DNA of 19,643 nt from Parvularculaceae bacterium UBA4496 (lineage in GTDB: Bacteria > Pseudomonadota > Alphaproteobacteria > Caulobacterales > Parvularculaceae). The translations under genes were made by a program, and so were the position numbers. The stretch is taken from assembly GCA_002388885.1 (NCBI GenBank), contig DGNI01000055.1, positions 32,303 to 51,945 of the forward strand. Direction: 5' to 3'. How positions within the stretch are numbered: position 1 is the stretch's first letter; the number at the start of each line of letters is the position of its first letter. Of the stretch, positions 6,259 to 13,702 are shown piece after piece. The notes beneath the pieces were generated by a model. That model saw only the letters and a program-made list of their open reading frames with translations, was not told the DNA's origin and ran no database searches.

Positions 6259-8826
6259 ATGCAAACATCTTGTGACCGTGTTTGCATGAGACTGGCGCGC
6301 ATGTTCGCCATTGCGTTTCTGACGCTCGCGAGCTTGAGCAATGCATTCGCCGCCGGCGCCATCAATGTGGGCGTACAGCTTGAGCCGCCCAACCTTGATC
6401 CGACCAGCGGTGCAGCAGCGGCCATTGATGAAATCGTTTACGCCAATGTCTTTGAAGGGCTGACACGCATCAACGAAGACGGATCGGTATCGCCGCTGCT
6501 CGCGGAGAGCTGGAAAGTTTCAGATGACGGACTGATTTACGAGTTCAAACTCAAGCAAGGAGTCAAGTTTCACGACGGAACCGCATTAGATGGGCAAGAC
6601 GTCGTCTTCTCGCTCGATCGCGCCAGAGCGGATGGATCGACCAATGCGCAGCGGCCCATTTTCGAACTGATTGAAAGCGTCGAGGCCATCACACCACATG
6701 CTGTTCGTATCAAGCTGAAGGAACCGCTTGGCGCGTTGCCGACATATCTTGGTTGGGGCGATGCGGTGATCGTCGCCCCAGAAAGCGCCGAAACGAACGC
6801 CATCAATCCCGTCGGCACAGGGCCCTATCTGTTCCAGCGGTGGAGGCGCGGCGCGTCCGTAATTTTGACGCGAAACGAAAATTACTGGGGCGACAGCCCT
6901 GTCCTCGATCAAATCAATTTCCTTTTCATTCCTGACCCGACAGCCGCTTTCGCCGCATTGATGGCCGGCGATGTAGACGGCTTTCCGAATTATCCTGCCG
7001 CCGAGAATTTAGGACTAATCGAACAGGACGACCGTTTCAAAATCGTCACCGGCACCGGCGAAGGTGAGATGATCCTCGCGATCAATAACGGCAAACCGCC
7101 GTTTGATGACATTCGCGTGCGCAGAGCTCTCAACCATGCGATCAACAAGCAAGCGGTGATCGATGCGGGGCTTTTCGGTTTTGGAACGCCTATCGGTGCC
7201 CATTTTCCACCGCATCATCGATCCTATATCGACCTTACAGCGCAGTATCCCTACGATCCGACGGAAGCCAAACGGCTCCTTACCCAGGCGGGATTTCCAG
7301 AGGGGTTTTCAGTAACCCTCACCCTGCCCCCGCCAGCCTATGCCCGTCGCGGCGGCGAGGTTGTAGCCGCGCAGCTGGAAGCTGTCGGCATTGACGTCGC
7401 GATCCGTAATATCGAATGGGCGCAGTGGCTCGATCAGGTTTTCGGCAACAAGAATTACGACCTCACAATTGTTTCGCATACAGAGCCGCTGGATATCGAT
7501 ATATATGCCCGGGACGAATATTACTTTCAGTACAAAAATGAAGTGTTTGAACGCGTTATTACTGAATTGCGCAGTACCGCTGATCCAGCGCGACGCGATG
7601 GTTTGCTGAAACAGGCCCAGCGCATTCTCGCCGATGACGCTGTCAACGTTTTCATCGCTTCGGCTCCGAAGATCGCTGTCTGGTCGAAAGATATTACAGG
7701 TGTTTGGGCAAATGCACCGGTGCAAGCAAACGACCTTACCAAGGCCGATGTTTCCGGCCGGGCGCCGGTCAGCGTTGACGCTTCCTACAGCGTAAGCCGT
7801 ATGCCGCTATGGCCATTGCTGCTTGTGCTGGCCGTCGCCTTTGCCGTCGTCGCCTTATTTGCGCGCGCAAGCCCCGCTTTTCTTGCAGGCCGCGCCGTCT
7901 CCATGGCGCTGACGCTTTTCGCCGCTTCGCTTATCATTTTCTTTTTTATCGAAATCGCCCCGGGCGACCCGGCGTCGTTCATGATGGGACTGAACGCCGA
8001 TCCGGCTTCTGTCGAAGAGCTCCGGGAAGAGCTTGGGCTCAATAAAACGCTTGTTGCACGTTATGCCGAGTGGGCCGGCGGATTCCTCATGGGCGACATG
8101 GGCGTCAGCTATACCTACCGGACGCCAGTATCAGAATTGCTTACGGAAAGAATTTGGGTTTCGCTGCCATTGGCAATCATTGCATTTGCGATCTCCACAG
8201 TAATCGGGCTTCCTGCCGGCCTTGCCGCAGCTGCCCTTCGCCGGAAAAAGCGCGGCTCGCTGATTGTCGGCGCTGCGCAAACCGGCGTCGCTATTCCAAA
8301 TTTCTGGCTGGCGATCTTGCTGGTGATGGTTTTCGCCGTTTCTCTGCGCTGGTTTTCCGCCGGAGGGTTCCCAGGCTGGAACACCGGATTTTTCGCAGGA
8401 CTCAAAGCGCTCTTACTTCCAGCTGTCGCGCTCGCCATACCTCAGGCGGCTATTCTGACACAGATCATGCGGTCGTCGACGCTTGAAACGCTGCGCGAAG
8501 ACTATATCCGCACAGCGCGGGCGAAAGGGCTTACTTGGCGCGAAACCATGACGCGTCACGCGTTGCGCAATGCGCTTATACCCGTGCTGACCATTCTGGG
8601 GCTACAGTTTGCGTTCCTGCTGGCAGGCGTCGTCATCATCGAAAATGTTTTCTATCTGCCCGGTCTTGGCCGGTTGATATTTCAGAGCATAGCGCAGCGT
8701 GACCTGATCGTCGTTGAAAGCATCGTCATGGTGCTGGTGTTCGCCGTCGTCGCGATCGCATTCCTTGTCGATCTCGCTTACGCGATTGTTGATCCGCGCC
8801 TTAATGCAAGCGGAGCGAGAACGTGA
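6259..8826 (+). CDS. Fused substrate-binding protein and DppB/OppB-type permease of a peptide ABC importer
   Basis: The 855-residue protein unites two normally separate subunits. Residues about 10-31 form a signal peptide (MRLARMFAIAFLTLASLSNA, AxA site near 31). About 33-500 are a family-5 extracellular binding protein: QLEPPNLDP, PLLAESWKVSDDG (79-91), VKFHDGT, GTGPYLFQRW, and DIRVRRALNHAINK. A hydrophobic helix follows at 515-540, then from about 542 a full DppB-type permease with GRAVSMALTLFAAS, APGDPASFMMG and the EAA loop REDYIRTARAKGLTWRETM (about 744-762), ending VDPRLNAS. The extra helix returns the chain to the cytosol, so the permease keeps its normal orientation. The reading frame is continuous across the joint. 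It begins 9 bases after hemF and overlaps the next gene by GTGA. The substrate is probably a peptide or similar molecule but is not determined. Confidence 0.9.
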   Translation: MQTSCDRVCMRLARMFAIAFLTLASLSNAFAAGAINVGVQLEPPNLDPTSGAAAAIDEIVYANVFEGLTRINEDGSVSPLLAESWKVSDDGLIYEFKLKQGVKFHDGTALDGQDVVFSLDRARADGSTNAQRPIFELIESVEAITPHAVRIKLKEPLGALPTYLGWGDAVIVAPESAETNAINPVGTGPYLFQRWRRGASVILTRNENYWGDSPVLDQINFLFIPDPTAAFAALMAGDVDGFPNYPAAENLGLIEQDDRFKIVTGTGEGEMILAINNGKPPFDDIRVRRALNHAINKQAVIDAGLFGFGTPIGAHFPPHHRSYIDLTAQYPYDPTEAKRLLTQAGFPEGFSVTLTLPPPAYARRGGEVVAAQLEAVGIDVAIRNIEWAQWLDQVFGNKNYDLTIVSHTEPLDIDIYARDEYYFQYKNEVFERVITELRSTADPARRDGLLKQAQRILADDAVNVFIASAPKIAVWSKDITGVWANAPVQANDLTKADVSGRAPVSVDASYSVSRMPLWPLLLVLAVAFAVVALFARASPAFLAGRAVSMALTLFAASLIIFFFIEIAPGDPASFMMGLNADPASVEELREELGLNKTLVARYAEWAGGFLMGDMGVSYTYRTPVSELLTERIWVSLPLAIIAFAISTVIGLPAGLAAAALRRKKRGSLIVGAAQTGVAIPNFWLAILLVMVFAVSLRWFSAGGFPGWNTGFFAGLKALLLPAVALAIPQAAILTQIMRSSTLETLREDYIRTARAKGLTWRETMTRHALRNALIPVLTILGLQFAFLLAGVVIIENVFYLPGLGRLIFQSIAQRDLIVVESIVMVLVFAVVAIAFLVDLAYAIVDPRLNASGART

Positions 8827-9665
8827 ACAGCGCAATTCAGACTGAAAGCCGCGACGATATTGGCTTCAACATTGGCCTTGCCATCGTTTGCGCTTTCACT
8901 GCGATTGCATTGCTGTCGCTTCTGTGGACGCCGCATGGTGTCGAAGCAATCGACGTCGATGCACGCTTGGCGCCACCCTCGCTGAAACACTGGCTCGGCG
9001 CCAACCATCTCGGGCGCGATGTTCTGTCTATGATCATGGTAGGTGCGCGCGCTTCTATCATGGTGGCGGTGTTCGCCGTTGGCTTTGGCATGGTTGTCGG
9101 CGTGCCGTTGGGGCTATTAGCTGCGGCGACGCGAGGCATAGCGGAAGACGCTGTGATGCGAATGAGTGATATCATCTTTGCGTTTCCGGCGATTATTCTG
9201 GCGATCCTCATCGCCGCTGTTTTTGGCTCCGGCGCGACAAACGCCGTTGTCGCCATTGGCGTTTTCAACATACCCGTTTTTGCGCGTCTTGCTCGCGGGG
9301 CGGCGCTGCCGATCTGGACCCGCGGCTATGTGATGAGCGCACAGACCGCCGGTAAAACTCGTTTCCGGGTTTCGCTCGAGCATATCTTGCCGAACATCGC
9401 TCCGATGCTGATCGTGCAGGCGACTGTGCAGTTCTCGCTCGCGGTACTTGCGGAGGCGGCGCTTTCCTATGTGGGTCTCGGCGTCCAACCGCCAGCGCCG
9501 AGCTGGGGGCGCATGTTGGCAGACAGCCAGACCATGATCTCGTTCGCACCTTGGCTCGCGATCTTTCCAGGGCTCGCAATTTTCCTGTTTGTCCTCGGCC
9601 TGAATCTTGTTGGCGACGGCTTACGCAAGCGGCTTGACCCTCACCACATCACGGGGGTTTTGTGA
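8823..9665 (+). CDS. DppC/OppC-type permease of the peptide ABC importer
   Basis: This is the second membrane subunit of the importer (280 residues). The N-terminal helix (about 16-35) is followed by the family signature HWLGANHLGRDVLSM (56-70) and GARASI (74-79). The ATPase-contact EAA loop is around YVMSAQTAGKTRFRVSLEHILPN (169-191), and it ends NLVGDGLRKRLDP, as DppC proteins usually do. About six helices are expected. The start is GTG 8823, overlapping the previous stop as GTGA, with GGAG at 8812-8815 seven bases upstream. Its end overlaps the ATPase gene in the same way. It should pair with the permease half of the preceding fusion. Confidence 0.94.
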   Translation: MNSAIQTESRDDIGFNIGLAIVCAFTAIALLSLLWTPHGVEAIDVDARLAPPSLKHWLGANHLGRDVLSMIMVGARASIMVAVFAVGFGMVVGVPLGLLAAATRGIAEDAVMRMSDIIFAFPAIILAILIAAVFGSGATNAVVAIGVFNIPVFARLARGAALPIWTRGYVMSAQTAGKTRFRVSLEHILPNIAPMLIVQATVQFSLAVLAEAALSYVGLGVQPPAPSWGRMLADSQTMISFAPWLAIFPGLAIFLFVLGLNLVGDGLRKRLDPHHITGVL

Positions 9666-11245
9666 GCGAGGCGCTGGCGGTTAAATCCCTATCCTTGCGG
9701 ATTGGCGAAACCCACATCCTGTCCGGTATCAATCTGACTTTGCGCGCCGGCGAGATTACAGGATTGGTTGGCCGTTCTGGTTCAGGCAAGTCTATGACAG
9801 CGCTCGGCATTATGGGTCTCACGCCGCGCTCTGCCGTAACTTCCGGCGAAATTATTCTCGATGGTGAAAATTTGATTTCACTCGACGAGAAGGCGATGTG
9901 CGCAATTCGCGGGCGCAAGGTCGCCATGATTTTTCAAGAGCCCATGACGGCGCTGAATCCGCTCCAGCCCATCGGCGTGCAGGTCGCGGAAACTTTCCTG
10001 ACGCATTCAGATATTAGTCGGGCGGACGCCATAAAAAAGGCCTCGGAAACGCTGACCCGCGTCGGCATGCCGCCGGACGAGATTTCACCGAAACGCCGCC
10101 CGCATGAATTATCCGGCGGTCAGCGTCAGCGAGTCGTTATCGCTATAGCCATCGCGATGACGCCGCAAATCCTTATCGCCGACGAACCGACGACAGCGCT
10201 CGACGTGACGACGCAGGCAGAAATCCTGGATTTGCTCAAAACGCTTGCTACTGAAGATAATATTGCATTGCTTTTGATCACACATGACCTTGCTGTCGTC
10301 TCAAGCATCGCCGACAGGGTCGCCGTCATTAAAGATGGTTCTATCGTGGCAAACAGTCCTGTCGAGCATTTCTACAAACGAGACGCGAATGAGGTTGCAG
10401 GCGAATTCCTGCCGGCGCGCGTCAAGCGACACACGTCGTTGAGGGCCGATAAGGAAATCGTTTTAAAAGTTGAAAATATTGTTTGTGAATATCGTCAAAA
10501 CCACACTCTCTTTGCTGGATCCAGTTCTTTCACGGCTGTTGATAACATTTCATTTAAAATCGCCAAGGGCGAAAACCTGGGACTCGTAGGAGAATCCGGT
10601 TGCGGTAAATCCACTTTGGCTAAAGCAATGCTGGCGCTGCATCCGCTCGCCAAAGGACAAGTTACTATAGATGGAAAAGTTTTCCCCGCGGTCAGTAAAA
10701 AAGACATGCGTCGCATGCGGCAAAAAATTCAGATTGTTTTTCAGGACCCCTATTCGAGCTTCAATCCGCGCCAGCGTATTATTGATATCGTAACAGAGCC
10801 GTTGCACCTGCTCGATCAACCGTTCAGCGCTTCAGAAAAATTGGAGCGCGCTATCGCGCTGCTGAACAGCGTTGGGCTTGATGATGCCGCCGCTGCAAAA
10901 CACCCGCATGAGTTTTCCGGCGGCCAGCGCCAACGCATCGCCATCGCCCGTGCGCTTGCGACTGAACCGTCAATTATCGTTCTCGATGAAGCGACCTCGG
11001 CCCTCGACATCGCGGCCCGAAACAAGGTGCTCGATCTCCTCCAATCGCTTTCGCATGAGCGCGGCGTGTCGTTTCTTTTCATTACCCACGATCTCAGCGT
11101 CATTCGGGACATAACGGATCGCGTCATGGTGATGCGAAATGGAAAGATCGTCGAATCCGGACCGACGGAGGACGTGTTTCTTAATCCTGCGGAACCCTAT
11201 ACAAGGACGCTGATTGATGCAGCGCCTGTGATAGAATGGCGTTGA
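9662..11245 (+). CDS. Double ATP-binding protein (DppD-DppF type fused) of the peptide ABC importer
   Basis: The 527-residue chain holds two complete ABC ATPase domains. First domain: Walker A GRSGSGKS (37-44), Q92, signature LSGGQRQRV (150-158), Walker B ILIADE (170-175), H208. Second domain: Walker A GESGCGKS (310-317), Q361, signature FSGGQRQRI (418-426), Walker B IIVLDE (438-443), H476. All catalytic residues look intact in both halves, so both sites should be active. The length matches YejF-type fused ATPases (about 530). The first half goes almost directly into the second, without the cysteine-containing C-terminal extension of stand-alone DppD/OppD proteins. The start is GTG 9662, overlapping the permease stop as GTGA, with a G-run at 9653-9657. 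Bases around 10440-10760 look richer in A+T than their surroundings. Confidence 0.95.
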   Translation: MSEALAVKSLSLRIGETHILSGINLTLRAGEITGLVGRSGSGKSMTALGIMGLTPRSAVTSGEIILDGENLISLDEKAMCAIRGRKVAMIFQEPMTALNPLQPIGVQVAETFLTHSDISRADAIKKASETLTRVGMPPDEISPKRRPHELSGGQRQRVVIAIAIAMTPQILIADEPTTALDVTTQAEILDLLKTLATEDNIALLLITHDLAVVSSIADRVAVIKDGSIVANSPVEHFYKRDANEVAGEFLPARVKRHTSLRADKEIVLKVENIVCEYRQNHTLFAGSSSFTAVDNISFKIAKGENLGLVGESGCGKSTLAKAMLALHPLAKGQVTIDGKVFPAVSKKDMRRMRQKIQIVFQDPYSSFNPRQRIIDIVTEPLHLLDQPFSASEKLERAIALLNSVGLDDAAAAKHPHEFSGGQRQRIAIARALATEPSIIVLDEATSALDIAARNKVLDLLQSLSHERGVSFLFITHDLSVIRDITDRVMVMRNGKIVESGPTEDVFLNPAEPYTRTLIDAAPVIEWR

Positions 11246-11257
11246 ATGGTAAATGAC

Positions 11258-11261
11258 GGAG
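11258..11261 (+). promoter_or_regulatory. Ribosome-binding site choosing ATG 11268 for the peptidase
   Basis: GGAG at 11258-11261 lies 6 bases before ATG 11268. The upstream in-frame ATG 11253 has no such site, which makes 11268 the better start; the difference is five residues. Confidence 0.5.
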
Positions 11262-11267
11262 CAATTG

Positions 11268-12272
11268 ATGGTTGAGGGCGTCCTCAGACCAGGACCTTTA
11301 AACCTGATTACAGACGTTTCTGGCATTACCGTCGGCAACGCGACGGATGAAACCGTACAGACGGGCGTGACAGTCCTGCGCTGTGCAAAGTCTTTTGTCA
11401 GCGCCGCTGACGTGCGCGGCGGCGCGCCGGGCACGCGCGAGACGGATGTTCTGGCGAGCGAAAATCTTGTCGGACGGACAGACGCTGTCGTTCTTACGGG
11501 TGGTTCCGTGTTTGGCCTCGCCGCCGCTGACGGTGCTGCATCCGCGTTGTCGGTTGACGGCATAGGGTTACGGCTAGGCGACAAAGGGCCCGCCATTCCC
11601 ATTGTGCCTGCCGCCGTATTGCACGACCTCAACAATGACGGCGACAAGAACTGGGGAGAGACGCCGCCCTATCGCGCACTGGGCATCAAAGCTTCGCGAG
11701 GAACCTCGAAAGAATTCTTACTGGGTTCTGTGGGCGCCGGTCGAGGCGCTATGGCGGGAACCCGAAAGGGCGGGCTGGGCTCTACGTCCATGATGCTTGA
11801 AAATGGCATTTCCGTCGGCGTGCTTGTCGCCGTCAATCCGGTCGGTTCCGTCTTCATGCCTGACGGCGAAACATTTTACGCTTGGCCTTGGGAACTGAAC
11901 AACGAATTCGGGGGCCGCAAACCGCCGACTGCGCCGGATGTCGCCGACCCCTTCCCTCCGCATTCGCGGCTCAGCGGAAAACCGCAGGCCGGCGCCAATA
12001 CAACCATCGCAATTGTTGCGACAAACGCTGACTTAACGAATGTAGAAGCCAAACGCGTCGCCATGATGGCGCATGACGGCATCGCCCGCGCCGTGAGGCC
12101 AGCCCACACCGCTTTTGACGGCGATATTGTCTTCGCTGTTGCAACCGCTGAGCAAAACCTTCCTCACGAACCGGAAGTCATGCGCCACGGAATCGTGGTG
12201 CGTATCGGCGCGGCGGCGGCCGACTGCCTTACGCGAGCGATTGCGCGCGCCGTTTACGAAGCGACCCGTTAA
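11268..12272 (+). CDS. P1 family (S58) self-processing aminopeptidase/amidase
   Basis: The protein belongs to the DmpA/BapA/NylC group of N-terminal-nucleophile hydrolases, which cleave themselves and then act on N-terminal residues of small peptides, D- or beta-amino acid amides, or amide oligomers. Visible family blocks are GPLNLITDVSGITVGNATD near the N-terminus, VRGGAPGTRETDVL, VVLTGGSVFGLAAADGA, GSVGAGRGAMAGTRKGGLGS and VLVAVNPVGSV. The likely self-cleavage site is Asn244-Thr245 in GANTTIAIVATNADLT, with Thr as catalytic nucleophile, as in NylC rather than the Gly-Ser of DmpA. It has 334 residues from ATG 11268 (339 from ATG 11253). No signal peptide is seen, so it is probably cytosolic. 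It follows the importer ATPase by 22 bases and probably shares its transcript, consistent with hydrolysis of imported substrate. Confidence 0.9.
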   Translation: MVEGVLRPGPLNLITDVSGITVGNATDETVQTGVTVLRCAKSFVSAADVRGGAPGTRETDVLASENLVGRTDAVVLTGGSVFGLAAADGAASALSVDGIGLRLGDKGPAIPIVPAAVLHDLNNDGDKNWGETPPYRALGIKASRGTSKEFLLGSVGAGRGAMAGTRKGGLGSTSMMLENGISVGVLVAVNPVGSVFMPDGETFYAWPWELNNEFGGRKPPTAPDVADPFPPHSRLSGKPQAGANTTIAIVATNADLTNVEAKRVAMMAHDGIARAVRPAHTAFDGDIVFAVATAEQNLPHEPEVMRHGIVVRIGAAAADCLTRAIARAVYEATR

Positions 12273-12287
12273 CTCATCTTGCAACGG

Positions 12288-12316
12288 TTGTGCTCCTACG
12301 GCCCGTTCCTTGTATA
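12288..12316 (+). promoter_or_regulatory. Candidate sigma-70-type promoter for the O-ligase gene
   Basis: TTGTGC at 12288-12293 and TGTATA at 12311-12316 are separated by 17 bases, inside the 95-base gap between the peptidase and the ligase. An overlapping TATATA at 12313-12318 is an alternative -10. This would place the transcript start near 12323, about 45 bases before ATG 12368. Confidence 0.4.
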
Positions 12317-12332
12317 TATGCTTAACTGTAGA

Positions 12333-12358
12333 GCGGGCGTTCCCGCGTTGAAGCAACG
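12333..12358 (+). other. Two adjoining hairpins in the O-ligase leader
   Basis: GCGGG (12333-12337) pairs with CCCGC (12342-12346) around CGTT. CGTTG (12346-12350) pairs with CAACG (12354-12358) around AAG. The two stems share base 12346, so they may stack or compete. They end 9 bases before ATG 12368 and have no T-run, so they look like leader structure close to the ribosome site rather than a terminator. Confidence 0.4.
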
Positions 12359-12367
12359 ACAAACCCC

Positions 12368-13702
12368 ATGCGCGACGCAATATTGTTATCATTTACGGCG
12401 CTTTGTCTCGCTGTAGCGCTTCGCCATCCCTTTGCGGGATTGCTGACCTGGGCCTGGTTTACCTTAATGACGCCACATCAGGCCGCGTTCGGCGTTTATG
12501 GCGTGCCGCTCAATGTGATTATCGCGGGCGTCACCATCGCGGCCTATATCGTTTCCGGCGAAATCTCCAAATTCCGGTTCGATCCTATTACATGCCTGAT
12601 TATCTCTTTCGCCGGCTGGCTGACATTATCGCAAGTTTATTCGCTCGATCCTGCGAACTCAGGAGTCTATTATGACCGTTTCATCAAGACGCTATTGTTC
12701 ATTTTACTATGCATACAGATGGCGGGCGGGAAGTTAAGGTTCAATGCTCTCGTCTGGACCATTGTCGTTTCTGTCGGTTTCTTTGCTGCAAAGGGCGCGG
12801 CGTTCACAATGGCCACGCTTGGCCAGTACCGAGTCCAGGGACTGCCGAATACGATACTGGAAGACAACAACCACATCGGCATCGCGATTGCGACAATCTT
12901 GCCGCTCATTCTCTATCTTCGTGGCGAGTCCTCAAACTTGTGGGTAAAACGCGGTCTTCTTGTTCTATTCATACTGTCTATCATCGCGATAATTGGTACG
13001 CATTCCCGGGGCGCCTTTATTGCGCTCGTCATGTTCGGCGGCTTTTTCTGGTTACGCGCAAAGCATAAATTCACCATTCTCGCCGGTCTCATGTTGTTGA
13101 TGGCGCCTACGATAGCGTTCATGCCGGGCAAATGGACCGAGCGAATGATGACCATCGGCGAGGCTACGCAGGATGACTCCTTCATGGGACGTGTCGACGC
13201 CTGGGTAATCAATTGGAAACTGGCGAATGAACACCCCGTAACCGGCGCAGGTCTTCGCAATTCATATCAGAAGGAAATCGCCAAGACCGTCGATATTAAA
13301 CGCGCCGAAACTGCAAAAGCAGCGCACAGCATTTATTTTGAAGTACTGGGCGGTTCGGGATTCATTGGGCTTTTCATTTATCTCACGATTTTCGCGACAG
13401 CTTTTGTCAGCGCATGGCGTATCTATCTTTCACGCAACGATCCGAGACTTGCGCCATGGAAATGGCGGTTTTCCTACTATGCGCAAATATCACTTGTTGT
13501 ATTCGCAATTGGTGGTGCATCAACATCCATGGAAATGTGGGATGGTTATCTGGTGGTAATTGCGCTTATCGCCGCGATGACCAAAATGTCTGTTAGAGAG
13601 CGTAAGCCATCCGGCTTCGCACTAGCAGCTGCACGCACACGTAATTGGCGAGGACGCAAGCGCCTTCAGGAAATTCTCGAAAAAAGCGCCGGCGCGATTT
13701 AG
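12368..13702 (+). CDS. O-antigen ligase-like membrane protein, exosortase-A-associated O-glycosylation ligase type
   Basis: A 444-residue polytopic membrane protein of the Wzy/WaaL ligase superfamily, which transfers or polymerises lipid-linked glycans at the periplasmic face. The N-terminus MRDAILLSF, ALRHPFAGLLTWAWFTLMTPH (about 17-37) and RVQGLPNTILEDNNHIG are typical of the subgroup described as the putative O-glycosylation ligase of the exosortase A system (DUF5935 N-terminal domain). The Wzy_C part shows IGTHSRGAF (209-217) and GRVDAWVINWKLANEHPVTGAG (274-295), with AAHSIYFEVLGGSG after it. About ten hydrophobic segments are apparent, then a basic cytosolic tail. No exosortase or sugar-transferase gene lies nearby in the window. 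It overlaps the convergent CDF gene by 4 bases. Ribosome-binding site weak. Confidence 0.85.
   Translation: MRDAILLSFTALCLAVALRHPFAGLLTWAWFTLMTPHQAAFGVYGVPLNVIIAGVTIAAYIVSGEISKFRFDPITCLIISFAGWLTLSQVYSLDPANSGVYYDRFIKTLLFILLCIQMAGGKLRFNALVWTIVVSVGFFAAKGAAFTMATLGQYRVQGLPNTILEDNNHIGIAIATILPLILYLRGESSNLWVKRGLLVLFILSIIAIIGTHSRGAFIALVMFGGFFWLRAKHKFTILAGLMLLMAPTIAFMPGKWTERMMTIGEATQDDSFMGRVDAWVINWKLANEHPVTGAGLRNSYQKEIAKTVDIKRAETAKAAHSIYFEVLGGSGFIGLFIYLTIFATAFVSAWRIYLSRNDPRLAPWKWRFSYYAQISLVVFAIGGASTSMEMWDGYLVVIALIAAMTKMSVRERKPSGFALAAARTRNWRGRKRLQEILEKSAGAI

Noticed and set aside
7738..7900. Possible frameshift or missed gene boundary making the binding-protein/permease fusion look real
   Set aside because: The frame is continuous, no stop or good ribosome site precedes ATG 7801, and the added helix gives the correct membrane topology. 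Sequencing reads would settle it.
10970..11647. A 225-codon open frame on the minus strand
   Set aside because: It is antisense to the end of the double ATPase and the start of the P1 peptidase; composition is typical of a shadow frame.
12333..12358. Terminator of the importer-peptidase operon
   Set aside because: Stems of five pairs without a T-run, placed immediately before the next ATG, fit leader structure better.
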